Part shown: piece by piece, positions 1-10,299 of the stretch
How the letters are laid out: every line of letters starts with the position of its first letter
How positions within the stretch are numbered: position 1 is the stretch's first letter
Source: Valencia hispanica
Taxonomy: Eukaryota; Chordata; Actinopteri; Cyprinodontiformes; Valenciidae
Length of the DNA stretch: 64,000 bases
Direction: 5' to 3'
Assembly (NCBI GenBank): GCA_963556495.2
Contig: OY747705.1
Span: 24,151,501 to 24,215,500 of the forward strand
Translations under genes and position numbers: made by a program
The notes under the pieces: model-generated
Databases searched by the model: none
What the model saw: only the letters and a program-made list of their open reading frames with translations
Told to the model about the DNA's origin: nothing

Positions 1-1338
1 GGTCTCAAATGTAAACGAGCCTCTACAGAAGGCATTATCCTGGAGTGAGTATAGCGAAGCAATCCAATACAGTTCATTCCAATTTTCATGGTTTTTAGGT
101 TAGAATGCCACTGAAGTACACGCTGATCGAAAGAGGAGCAAGGTGCCTTGCTCTGCTCTGCCCTGTCTGTTTTCAGCCGAGTGTTGGATTAGTTTAATTG
201 ATTTAATAGGAGTGCATGGTGTCGGAGTGGGAGATGGGGAACAAGGGATGCTTTAGGGAAGTCAAGTGTGTTTCAGCACCTCAACTCGATCTTAGGATGC
301 CCGTGTCATCCACCAGAAACAGCCTGATGGTGATAATACGTAAGGGTAAACACAGCAGATGTGTGAAGTTCCCTTTTCGAATACACAGAAATTTATACAC
401 ACTTGTTCCTATCCCAGAACATTCTGCTCCCTGCTAATGGTTTGAATAACACCCAGAGTGGTCTGGTAATGCCTGAGCTTGAGGCTGGTTTGTGAGTGTG
501 TGTGTGAGTGTGTTTGTTTTCACACAAGGTGTAAGGGACACAATGACAGGAGCTAATGTGGCTCTGAATGGTGTGTCTAATTACTTGGCCTACAGATAGC
601 TTTTAGCTAAATCACCTCACCTTCTGAAGAGCGTATATCAACAGTGACGAGGGCCTGGACAATTACATTAGCCCTCTCCCCATCCACTGGGTCCAGCACT
701 AACAATAAGTGGGATCTGCGGTCGCTTCATTGTTATCATCCCTCTCTCCATCATGACAGTGATGTTTTTCCTACCTGATAGAATGAGTGGAGGAGATGGA
801 AAAAAGCAAAAAAAAGAAGAATTAATGCAAAAAAGGCAATATAAGAAAAGAGAGAAACAGGGATGGAGAAAAATTTCAGTAGAGGGCTTACTTATGTTAA
901 TGTTTTCCCTGCAAGTGTGTTAGCTGGCCCCGAGAGCCAGAGGAACCTGGGTGACAGCCACAAGTGGACCGAACTGGTAGGTTTAATTGCCAGTCGAGAG
1001 GGGTCCTCTGGTTGGATAGCTCAACAACCCGTTGTTCACAACAGCGCCACACACATAAAACTCCATTTCTCCAACAACATTAACTTCCACAGAAGCAAAA
1101 AAGCTAACAACTCAACAGCTCCAAATCACATTGCAGTCCAAAGAAAACTTTCTGTCAGTTTTACTTAGTGGCTCATACATTTACAATAGACTGGGTGACG
1201 GAGAAAATGTGAGCTGAGAGCTTTTTTATCTTGGACTGCTGTATATTACTGCTTTTTTGGTTCTAAAATCCTATATATTTTTTATTTCACATGACTTGGC
1301 ACAGAAAGACACATACAAAATAAAGTGAATAACACCCT
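1..1338. other. No gene recognised; apparently unique sequence
   Basis: I see no ORF with a recognisable domain and no repeat that I can name. There is a short TG/GTGA tract near 494-520 and an A-rich stretch near 800-860. The moderately GC-balanced part around 540-770 lacks the degenerate repeat look of the rest of the window, so it could be conserved non-coding DNA. That is only an impression of composition. Confidence 0.4.
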
Positions 1339-1672
1339 CTACAGTAAATTGGGCCATAGGCTGGTGCCTATGTCCAGCAATGGGTGAAAGGCAGTGTACA
1401 CCCTGGACAGTTCACCAGTCCATTGCAGGGCATTACAGGGACACACGACAAACAGCCATGCACGCACACCTATTGGCAATTTAGAAATACCGGGTAACAA
1501 AACAATCATGTTTTTGGACTGTGGAAATAAGCCAGAGTACCCACAGTGAACCCAGGCATGCAAAGGAAGGACATGCAAACCCAATGCAGAAAGACTCCAG
1601 GCAAGGATTTGAACCTAGGACCTTCTTGCTGCAAGGCAACGGTGCTACCAACTGTACCACTGTGCAGCCCCT
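1339..1672 (-). repeat. tRNA-derived SINE (V-SINE/DANA-Mermaid type), antisense
   Basis: On the minus strand this starts with a tRNA-like head (GGGGCTGCACAGTGGTACAG). It then has the anticodon-loop/T-arm-like stretch ending in a GGTTCAAATCC-type B box, and the central domain reading TTTGCATGTCCTTCC and CCACAGTCCAAAAACATG. That central domain is shared by the V-SINE superfamily (DANA, Mermaid, HE1). The tail runs to about 1339 with the usual CAGTCCATTGCAGGGC and TGGACAGTTCACC motifs. No clean target-site duplication is seen, so the copy is old. Confidence 0.8.
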
Positions 1673-2104
1673 GTGGGAATCGGGAATCGGCTTTAAAGTG
1701 TATTTGAAACATGCACTTTAACTAGATCCTTGTGACATTTTGGAGAAGTAGCCCATAATATTAACGATGCCCCACCATACTTTAAAATGGACTTGAGGTG
1801 CATTTTATATACACTGCTCAAAAAAATTAAGGGAACACTTAAACAACACAATGTAACTCTAAGCTAACCACACTTCCGTGAAATCAAACTGTCCACTTAG
1901 GAAGCAACACAGATTGATAATCTGTTTCACATGCTGTTGTGCAAATAGAATAGACAACAGGTGGAAATTATAGGCAATTAGCAAGACACCCCCAATAAAG
2001 GAGTAGTTCTGCAGGTGGTGACCACAGACCACTTCTCAGTTCCTATGCTTTCTGGCTGATGTTTTGGTCACTTTTGAATGAGACAGAGTCTACAACCCAC
2101 ACAA

Positions 2105-3079
2105 ATGGCTCAGGTAGTGCAGTTCATCAAGAATGGCACATCAATCGAGCTGTGGCAAGAAGCTTTACTGTGTCTGTCAACGTAATGTCCAGAGCATGGA
2201 TGTACTAACAGGAGACAAACCAGTACATCAGGAGATGTGGAGGAGGCTATAGGGGGGCAACAACCCAGCAGCAGGACCGCTACCTCTGCCTTTGTGCAAT
2301 GAGGAACAGGAGGGGCACTGCCAGAGCCCTGTAAAATAACATCCAGCAGGCCTCAAATCTGCATGTGTCTGCTCAAATGGTCAGAAATAGACTCCATGAG
2401 GGTGGTATGAGAGCCGGACGTCCACAGGTGGGGTTTTGCTTACAGCCCAACACCTTGCAGGACGTTTGGCATTTGCCTGAGAACACCAAGATTGGGAAGT
2501 TCGCCACCGGCGCCCTGTGCTCTTCACAGTTGAAAGCAGGTGCACATTGAGCACATCTGACAGACGTGACAGAGTCCGGAGGTGCCATGGAGAACAATCT
2601 GCTGCCTGCAATATCCTCCAGCATGACCGGTTTGCCAGTGGTCAGTAATGGTGTGGGGTGGCATTTCTTTGGAGGACTGCACAGCCCTCCATGTGCTTGC
2701 CAGAGGTAGCCTGACTACCATTAGGTACCGGGATAAGATCTGCAGCCCCCTTGTGAGACCATATGCTGGTGCGGTTGGCCCTTGGTTCCTCCTAATTTAA
2801 GACAATGCTAGACCTCATGTGGCTGGAGTGTGTTAGCAGTTCCTGCAAGGGGAAGGCATTGATGCTATGGACTGTCCCGCCCGTTCCCCAGACCTGAATC
2901 ACACACATCTGGGACATCATGTCTCACTCCATCCACCACAGACTGTCCAGGAGTTGACGGATGCTTTAGTTCAGGTCTGGGAGGAGATCCCTCAGGAGAC
3001 CATTTGCCACCTCATCAGGAGCATGCCCAGGGGTTGTAGGGATGTCATACAGGCATGTGGAGGCCACACACACTACTGA
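2105..3079 (+). pseudogene. Tc1 transposase pseudogene
   Basis: The coding remnant runs from an ATG near 2105 to a TGA at 3077-3079, about 325 codons, close to the 340 of Tc1 transposases. Recognisable pieces are the HTH region (RNRLHEGGMRAGRP near 2383), the first catalytic block (VLFTVES near 2515, with V where D is expected), DNARPHVAGV near 2802 preceded by an in-frame TAA, and ARSPDLN near 2880 followed by a small deletion that removes the catalytic EHIWD region. With the first and third catalytic positions damaged and a stop before the second, it cannot encode an active enzyme. Confidence 0.9.
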
Positions 3080-3310
3080 GCCTCATTTTGATTTGTTTTA
3101 AGGACATTACATCAAAGGTGGATCAGCCTGTAGTGTATTTTTCCACTTTAATTTTGAGTGTGACTCAAAATCCAGACTTCCATGGGTTGATAAATTTGAT
3201 TTCCATTGATAATTTTTGTGTGATTTTGTTGTCAGCACATTCAACTATGTAACGAACAAAGTATTTAAAAAGAATATTTCATTCATTCAGATCTAGGATG
3301 TGTTAATTAA

Positions 3311-4174
3311 AGCAACACTATGTAGTTTTTCAACTTTCACAATATATTTCCAAGACCCTTGTGATGGTACATTGACTTACAATAGGTTGAATGACACGCA
3401 TGCCATAGCCTGACGGGGTCTGTATCGCTTTTACTGGCACTACGTAACTTTGGGGTGCGGGTAGTAACCTGTGCACAAAAAGAACAAAAAAATTAGACTG
3501 CTCCTTTATGGCATACCTCACTTCCGCCCCCCTATCCACTGTGAAATAAAGGCCCCTGTGGCCACAAAACCTTAAAAAAATAAAATAAAATAAGCCAATA
3601 GGCTGCTATAATGACGCTGGCTTGTAAACGTAAGCTACACGATCTTATGGCGTTTAAAGAAAAAAAAACAAAACATGAAATTGTATTCATAAGTACGCCG
3701 GCGTAGAGCTGTCACCCATATAAAAAAGGAATTAGACCGTATCAAGTTATAACGTGATAGTTTATTGTAAAAATGTGAAGAGTATCACGTTATAACATGA
3801 TAGTTTATTGTAAAAACATGAAAACAACGTGAAACTATCACATTATAATGTGATAGTTTGATAGTTTCACGTTTTTACAATAAACTATCACGTTATAAGA
3901 TGATTCTGTCTAATTTTTTTATTATATGGCTGACAGCTCTACGCCGCCATACATATGACATGCTGAAATATAGAAAATGTACCTGGGATGAAGACATATG
4001 ACACGGAACGAAGGCTGACCAAGACGTGAAAATCTTTAATATTAGAGGGTATCGCTTGTCAATGCACATGAATCCCCTGGTGTAACCATAACAGATTTTA
4101 CGACAGTAGTAGAAAACAATACCTTTTTCCCAACTGTAGGGGGACCCCGAGAGCAAAACTTACATAGTGTCTCT
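3311..4174. mobile_element. TTAA-target non-autonomous DNA transposon inserted in the Tc1 right end
   Basis: The left end reads AGCAACACTATGTAG after TTAA (3307-3310). The right end is CTTACATAGTGTCTCT, its imperfect inverted complement, followed by TCAA (4175-4178), a one-base variant of the target. It is 864 bp long including a 254-bp palindromic element at 3696-3949. No coding domain is recognised; the minus-strand ORF at 3330-3539 has no known similarity. Superfamily is inferred only from the target site, which fits piggyBac or Kolobok-like elements. Confidence 0.7.
3696..3949. mobile_element. Palindromic MITE inside the TTAA element
   Basis: This is a 254-bp near-perfect foldback. The left arm has GCGTAGAGCTGTCA followed by CCATATAA, then TTATAACGTGATAGTTTATT. 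The right arm (3868-3948) carries the inverted complement in the same order. The centre (3755-3890) repeats the ATAACGTGATAGTTTATTGT module several times in both orientations. TA dinucleotides sit at 3694-3695 and 3950-3951, consistent with a TA target duplication. No coding capacity. Confidence 0.8.
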
Positions 4175-4518
4175 TCAAAGAAGTCATAACCTAGTATTAT
4201 CTTGGATACCCATGCTCTGTTATAGTCTTTCAGCCCCTTCTAAAAAAAAAAATAAACACAGAGCTCCTCTGACCCTTATTTCTGAAGGCATTATTTTCTC
4301 GCGAGATCTGATGCGATATTTTGGCTGTCGTGGACAGTCATTGTAATAATGCAAATTAGGGACGTGTTGATTGGTGGCAGGAAGGAAGGGGGTTGACACC
4401 GCAGGTAACACTTCAGCATATCTAACCCATAACCAATACGCCCGCTAGCATACAATAGCCACATTAGCAGTTAGCTGCTGTTTGTTACACACAGCAGAGC
4501 ATAATAACACAGCCTTAC

Positions 4519-4690
4519 CGTTTCAATTGTTGGCAAAAGTGTGGTTGTTGGAATTGCCCCTTTTTCCAAACGGAGCTTCGATGCCAACTTCGCCTGATAT
4601 TGTCCCAAATTTTTAAAGGATTCCGGCGTAAAAAGAAAAAAAAATTTCCATGTTGTTTCTGACAGTCAACAACAGAGTACCTCATGTGTG
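4519..4690 (-). pseudogene. THAP-like exon relic with splice donor (copy 1)
   Basis: The minus strand begins near an ATG at about 4690 and ends at a strong donor, AAACG|GTAAGG, at 4519/4518. A T-run length change shifts the frame in this copy. In the two better copies the same region encodes FTPESF about 40 codons upstream of the donor and GAIPTI shortly before it. These match the closing half of THAP zinc fingers (HFTPxxF ... AVPTIF). The upstream CxxxxC pair is partly lost here. It is a decayed coding exon, not a gene. Confidence 0.5.
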
Positions 4691-5164
4691 TACTACGTTT
4701 CTGGCAGAAATTGTTTTAGCTGATTTAGCTGATTAAAATAAAAGGCTGACACGAATATGTCTTCTTCATGCATCATTGTGTGAAGAAACTTTCTGCATCT
4801 TTTACGGTGGAGTTCGTACTTCGAATCGGTGATGTGTCGGTTGCGAACGAACCGGCTCTAAGAGTTAGCTAACTCTTTGAAGTGAACGATTGGAGCCGGC
4901 TCATCAGTGGGAGCCGTTTTTTTATTTTTTCATTCCCCCCGCTTGTTTTGGTACATTTGGTACACATCGTTTTGCATTCATTTTGGTAATAAATACACGT
5001 TAAGCAACAGAAAATATGAGGAGCCACTTGAGAGCCAAAAGAGATGGAATTCCCATCACTAAAATTCAGTAATGGTGTCGCTCGACTGAATATGAGGGGG
5101 AGAGGAGCGAGGGGGAGAGGGGAGAGAGGGAGGGCGGGCTTCCTGCAGCATAGGTCTGCAATGT

Positions 5165-5205
5165 CTATATATGGTATATCCTGCGCTGACTTGACGTCAA
5201 GTCGG
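5165..5205 (-). promoter_or_regulatory. CRE palindrome and TATA-like box in the THAP-exon transposon
   Basis: A perfect palindrome GACTTGACGTCAAGTC (centre near 5195) contains the CRE core TGACGTCA. On the minus strand a TATATA stretch lies about 20 bp downstream, and the THAP-like exon follows in the same direction. The same block recurs at 55360-55400 and is deleted from the copy at 35676-36611. Promoter function is inferred from motif order. Confidence 0.5.
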
Positions 5206-5413
5206 CCAGAAATTAAAATCACGTATTTGAGTGCGCGTGCATGTGGGCTGGTGGACGAACCCAGGGGTAAACAAACGCTTCACTTTTAAATATCGGCTTG
5301 CCGGGCAGTGAATAATCGTTAGGCAATCATAACATAAATTTTTTCTCATGGAAAAGTGAAAATTACAGGTCATGACTCCTTCAAGTGTTCCGTTAATTTT
5401 TTTGAGCAGTGTA

Positions 5414-7780
5414 TATTCATCCTTTGTTTCATGCCAGACCCACCTGGATTATTGCCAAAAAGCTCCGTTTTAGGGTCATCTGACCAAAACACACAATTGA
5501 TATATTGGTAAAGGTATCAAACTCCATATATTTACATTTGCGTTTTACTCCAAAACAACCAGTTGGAATGTAAATACTCTCTAAAGGTTGTTAAGAAAAC
5601 TCTATGACCTCAAGATGCTACCCTTTGCTGCAGTTCTGTAAAAGTGAACTTCAGAGATTTTCTTTTACCTTCCTCGCCAGCCTCTTTACAGAGCATGGTC
5701 AACCCATGCACATTCTTACCAAGAGACCAGAAGCTAAAAGAGATTGGGAAGCCTCTACAAAATAGATTTTGAATCTAAATGAAATTATTCATGATAAAAT
5801 AATAGTTAAATGAAAATAAATTAATAAAAACACATTTTAATTCCTTTGAAAAACAAGATTGTAGATTAGTAAATAGAAATTCAAAGAGAATATCTGATCA
5901 AATGAAAAAGTATAAATGTAAAAAAATATATTTTTATTATTTTTAAAGTATAAATCTTTTTTTTTTCAAAATTCCAATAATTATGCAACCAATCACAACA
6001 TAGACAAATTATGTTTGTCTATGTTGTGATTGGCTTATTGTACCACTGATAAATAAATTACTATTGTACCTGAAGAAACATTATAACATCTTTATGCAGC
6101 TAAAAAGCAAAGTGATTGACAAGGCACATCATTAGACCTAGAAAAACCCAGAACCCCAGGATACAGACACTATGAAGAGCTGAGTGGTGCCAAGTGGGGT
6201 TGGATCACTCGACAAAAGCCTGTACCCCATTACCCTTGGAGTACCCCCAACCCATCCCACAGGCCCCATCAGCTCTGTGAGGTCACACTACAAGTCACAC
6301 TGCAATGACACCACCGTCGACTCTTTTTCTATGAATGAGATGGGGACAGAGCGAAAGAGGGAGAGGAGTCTGAGGGCTGCTATTTATGCGGAGGACTTTA
6401 CAATTAGTATGCGTGTTTTAGAGATACATAATGGCATTGCAACAAACTTACGGGGGTGTTAGTTCTCAAAAGGATCATGTTCAAATTGTGAAAAATACTT
6501 ATTGTGTAGTAAAATGATCAAAGTTAAAGTTAATAAAGTGATGTGCAGCATGTGATTAAACAAGACCAGGTTTGCATTTTATACAAATGAGTATGAGAAT
6601 ATGTGAAAAACATGGGAATGCAAATAACATCAACAAGATGGACCTTGTGGATCTCTGTGCAGTGTGGGAACACTCTACTGCTTTTTTGAGAGGCAAGAAA
6701 CAATACTTCCAACACAATGTAGGAAACTGCCCAACATGAAGCACATAAAAATATAGAATACAACTTTACACCAAAGTTTGATATATGTTTGAGTTTGACT
6801 CACTGTAAATAGTAGAACAATGGGGAAGGGTGGGCAGATAGAATAGAGGCCCCTAGAGGAGTTAAAAGTAGAGCACTTTTGGAAGAACCCTGCATCCCGT
6901 GATGTTAAGGAGGTGCTCCCAGAGAACTGACACAATGGTACCAATTAACAAGAGAGGTTAGCAAGCCTCTCATTTTGTCCCATTTTTCTTTCCGTCAGCT
7001 TCAGCACCTTCGTTTGGGATACAGAAGGGTGAATTGGTCGAGAAACAGTATTCTTAATGCTTTGGAAAAGAGACAGAGAGAAAATATGTTTCAAAAGCAT
7101 ACGTTTTGTAAACGAGAGCCCTGCTCAAGCTTTTCACAGCAAATGGTTATACCCCAATAGTATAAAAATGACAGAAGGAAAAATTAAGGTGATTAGTCGA
7201 CACAAGGAAAAAAATGAAAGAGAAGTTTCAAAATGTTGATTCTTATTTTATTTTTTTAAGGAGAACTATAACTATAGTGCCCTCAATAGTGAATTAAACC
7301 TACTGTATATTTTATCCCAAAGACAGGGTTCAGTTAGATTATGCTTCATCTGCTCATATTTTTCTCTCCAAGTCTAATTCTGCTTGGACTTAATAATTAA
7401 ATAAAGCATCAAGCTTTAAAATTGACAACAATTAAAATAATTGTTTAATGAGTTACATTTCAAGTTTAAGACTTTTTATTTGCTTTCTGTCCAAAATATT
7501 AGGAATATACAGTATGTTAAATAATTGGTCTTATTCTGAATGTGGCCTCATGAAAATATGGTATACACAGTATAAGGAAAGAAAATTAGGGAGAAGCAAA
7601 CAGATGCAAATAAAACAAAATGACTTAATTGGAATGCTAACTGAGAAATACATCATCACTTAATGTTTCCTCCTTTGTTGAATATGTTTACAATTCTATG
7701 AAAATAAAGTGCACCCTTTTTAATCCTCACATTTTGTTTATCAGGACATCACAAATGTGATCTGGTCTTGAAAGATTCTA
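5414..7780. other. AT-rich DNA without a gene; possible Tc1 scraps
   Basis: Short stretches near 5440-5490 (TTGCCAAAAAGCTC and GGGTCATCTGACCAAAAC) resemble the antisense 5' untranslated part of fish Tc1 elements, but no boundaries can be drawn. A perfect hairpin lies at 5989-6033. The segment 6190-6470 is less AT-rich and shows no repeat I recognise. No convincing coding sequence is present. Confidence 0.4.
5989..6033. repeat. Perfect 20-bp inverted repeat with 5-nt loop
   Basis: CCAATCACAACATAGACAAA (5989-6008) and its exact inverted complement (6014-6033) are separated by TTATG. The arms are longer and more perfect than expected by chance in AT-rich DNA. No U-run or gene neighbour suggests a terminator, and no ncRNA family is recognised. 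Confidence 0.85.
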
Positions 7781-7859
7781 AAAAAAAATGCATATCGGAG
7801 TCCCCACTTTTATTTAACAAACAAACGAAGCAACAATCCGAAAGCTGTACACCTCATTA

Positions 7860-8525
7860 TTTAATGGGTTGAAGAACCACTTTCAGTAGCCATAACTCCC
7901 ATAATTCTTATGTATCACAGTATCTGTCTCACATTGTTGTGGAGGAATTTTTGGCCCCTCTTTTTTCCAACATTGCTTCAACTTATTAAGAATTGTGGAC
8001 GTTTTCATTTTGCAACAAGCCCCAAAATTCTCCCTCTGCCACCACTATGTTTGACAGTTGGTAGAACATTGTTTGTACTGATATGCTATGTTTGCTTTTG
8101 ATCAAACATGGCACCCTGCATTATGACCAAACATTTTTGATTTTATCTTATCTTTTCAAAGATCATTGCTGTGGTTTATCAGACACAAATTTAGAAATAT
8201 AGGTGATGGTAGTGTGAATCTTTTTAGTGGCTTTCTCCTGGTAACCTTTCCTTTCAGTGTTCTTAATAGTCTGGTAATGAAATGTGATATTTAACATGCT
8301 GAGACCTATATAGAGTGAGATGAAAGCTCTCGGGTGTCTCTGAACCCTTTTCTGAGAAGACTGGCAGCTGTTTTAAAAGTCTTACACTGTTGATGGTAGC
8401 TTTTACAGACTTAATTATCATCAGTTGGTCAAGTTATTTTGATTGACTGCTGGCTTCTATTTTTAATCCTAAAATCTCAGGAAGCAGCAAAAGTGTCCCT
8501 AGTTTTTCCCAAAACTGTTTAGAAA
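7860..8525 (-). mobile_element. Degenerate Tc1-like transposon, antisense
   Basis: Reading the minus strand, pieces in Tc1 order can be followed. On the plus strand they appear as TTGTTGTGGAGGAATTTTTGG (near 7933), CCACCACTATGTTTGACAGT (near 8040), a TGCATTATGACCAAACATTT block, TTTCTCCTGGTAACC (near 8230) and ATTTAACATGCTGAGACC. These are typical antisense Tc1 transposase segments of teleosts. Several internal deletions and no clean inverted repeats mark it as old and dead. Confidence 0.75.
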
Positions 8526-8588
8526 GTCATGAAAACTCTCTTGTTCCCATGAGTATATGAGATCTCTTTCTCTGTGTGTGTAATTTAA

Positions 8589-8666
8589 CTGATCTGACCC
8601 CATGAATTAAAATGCTCCACAAGTGTTCTGATCTGACCCCATGAATTAAAATGCTCCACAAGTGTT
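8589..8666 (+). repeat. Exact 39-bp tandem duplication
   Basis: The 39-bp unit beginning CTGATCTGACCCCATGAATT occurs at 8589-8627 and again, without a mismatch, at 8628-8666. Perfect identity suggests a recent slip or an assembly artefact. Confidence 0.95.
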
Positions 8667-8998
8667 CTGGGAGGTCTCAGTAATAAACTTACTTTTTTAT
8701 GTTTTTCATAAGTTTATCTATCTTTGGATGAGCTAACAATATATTTCTATTTTAATTATCATAAGATCACTGAGTACAGTTGGCAATTTGAGTAAATTTT
8801 ATGTAGACTGTTTTCACCTAAGTCTAAAGATCGAGAACAGCAGCACACCATCAAGCAGACAGGACACACACCATTCCAACCACTGCCCACTAAACCCCAC
8901 TGTTTACTCTGTTTTGTTTTTAATCACAGCAAGCCCAAACTCTAGATGTAATTTTCCACTCTGCATACACCTAAACACAAACATAGACACATAGAATG

Positions 8999-9300
8999 AC
9001 ACACACACAAACACACGCACACACGCACGAACGCACACGCAAGCACACACTAACACATACAGTACGGTAAAATGGGCTCCACAATTACCCCCCAATTAGA
9101 GATAATAACATGACCACTTCCTGACCAATCACCTGCAGCCTCTCCATGACTCACACAATCTCTCTCTCTCTCTTGCTCTCTCTTTTTTCCTCCTGAAAAT
9201 ACACACCCACACACATGCACGCATACGCGCACACACACGCAGACATGCAACCACACACACAAACATGCACACATGCACACGCACACATACAGTTAGATTG
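8999..9300. repeat. Imperfect CA/GCAC simple-sequence tracts
   Basis: Two interrupted tracts (8999-9060 and 9205-9290) of CACA, GCACGCA and ACACATG units flank about 140 bp containing a CT run (9160-9182). The long ORFs that cross them on either strand are products of the repeat and are not genes. Confidence 0.9.
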
Positions 9301-9466
9301 CCCACAAAGTTAGTGGTGGCTGTAGAAAACATTGGTGTTTTCGTCTGACTGCTATGCTTTATGATTTTTCTCTGTATCAGGCAGGTGGAGCAAAACCATT
9401 CCCTAGTTTCATGGAGATAAATGTTAGCTTTTTGTGGTTTCCTGCATATACTAACTGCTGTCAAGA

Positions 9467-9540
9467 CAGACACACACACATACACACGCACACGCGCACA
9501 CACGCACACACACACATCCACACACACACACACACACACA

Positions 9541-9602
<62 letters not shown>
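9467..9602. repeat. (CA)n microsatellite
   Basis: About 135 bp of CA repeat, interrupted by CG and CC variants in its first half and pure CA after about 9545. Confidence 0.97.
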
Positions 9603-9603
<1 letters not shown>

Positions 9604-9728
9604 ACTGTATATATAAAATACTGGACACATTTCCTGGCAAAACAGAAACAAACTTTCCTTTCCCTGTCTCATGGATGAGTGAGAGACCAGTCTTTTCCCA
9701 CACCATAACTACCACAGCAGAACAAACA

Positions 9729-9860
9729 TTTCCTTTCCTTTCCTTTCCTTTCCTTTCCTTTCCTTTCCTTTCCTTTCCTTTCCTTTCCTTTCCTTTCCTT
9801 TCCTTTCCTTTCCTTTCCTTTCCTTTCCTTTCCTTTCCTTTCCTTTCCTTTCCTTTCCTT
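9729..9860. repeat. (TTTCC)n pentanucleotide microsatellite
   Basis: About 26 uninterrupted copies of TTTCC over 132 bp. The lack of point changes implies a young or rapidly homogenising array. It creates artificial ORFs such as a PFLSF repeat on the plus strand. Confidence 0.98.
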
Positions 9861-10149
9861 ATATGCTGTCCTCTACAGTAAGTGAAATGGACCATATATT
9901 TTGTGTTCAACTCAGCTTTAAAGACATACATGATGAAAAGGTAGACCTTTCTATACAACAGTGCTAAATGCAACAACACATTTATCCAGTCAAGTAAGCA
10001 GCAATTATCCAGAAAATTGATTCGTTGACTGAGGGATAACAGAAATGCTACCGTTGTTCTAATTTTTCCTGTTTCCATAAATTTTCTGGTTTAGTCCTTT
10101 AGTTCCCTTATTCTCTTTACGTGTCGCTGCATCCGTTATTTTGTTCTTT

Positions 10150-10285
10150 TTGTGTCTGCCGTGTCTTCTCAAGCCCCCAGTCGGTCATGGCAGATGGCTG
10201 CTAGTACCGAGCTGGGTTCTGGTGGAGGTTTCCTCCTGTTAAAGGGGAGTTTATTTCCTCTCCGTTGTCTTATGATTCACTGGTA
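10150..10285 (+). repeat. LINE 3'-tail fragment
   Basis: GTGTCTTCTCAAGCCCCCAG, GTCATGGCAGATGGC and TCCTGTTAAAGGGGAGTTT are also present in the fuller copy at 29811-30290, which ends in an ATAAATAAA(TTGAA)n tail. This copy is cut off before the tail by the L2 that starts near 10300. The element is a non-LTR 3' untranslated region whose coding part is absent here. Confidence 0.65.
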
Positions 10286-10299
10286 CGTATTGAAAAAAG

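Larger units (their letters stand above)
4179..5380 (-). mobile_element. TTAA-type non-autonomous transposon with THAP-like exon, copy 1
   Basis: The ends are AGAAGTCATAACC (4179) and GGTCATGACTCCT (5380), flanked on both sides by TCAA (4175-4178 and 5381-5384). The 1202-bp body matches two other copies in the window (35676-36611 and 55185-56446), both flanked by TTAA. Read on the minus strand it holds a CRE/TATA-like block, a cluster of GAGCCGG/CCGGCTC repeats near 4850-4915, a THAP-like exon and a splice donor, then about 340 bp to the end. No transposase catalytic region is present. The target site it used is the same TCAA that borders the element to its left. Kolobok is the best superfamily guess, because those elements combine TTAA targets with THAP-bearing transposases. 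Confidence 0.75.
1812..5411 (+). mobile_element. Tc1-like transposon, split by nested insertions
   Basis: The left terminal inverted repeat begins CACTGCTCAAAAAAATTAAG at 1812 and the right one ends TTTTTTTGAGCAGTG at 5411. Both are flanked by TA (1810-1811 and 5412-5413), the Tc1/mariner target duplication. Tc1 sequence is continuous from 1812 to about 3310 and resumes at 5385, so roughly 2.07 kb of later insertions sit just inside the right end. Without them the element would be about 1.5 kb, normal for Tc1. The transposase gene is broken. Confidence 0.92.

Noticed and set aside
1600..1672. A tRNA gene at the SINE head
   Set aside because: The B-box-like GGTTCAAATCC is part of a V-SINE; the acceptor stem does not pair and the body continues as SINE.
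4220..4411. Conserved 63-residue ORF shared by the three THAP-exon elements as a second exon
   Set aside because: Similarity between copies is no greater than in their non-coding parts, and there is no acceptor or known domain.
6530..6944. Overlapping minus-strand ORFs as a membrane protein
   Set aside because: Hydrophobic content arises from AT-rich DNA; three frames overlap and none matches a family.
9050..9881. Long ORFs over the CA and TTTCC tracts on both strands
   Set aside because: They are pure products of simple repeats (VCVC, THTH, KERKG and PFLSF periods) and contain no domain.
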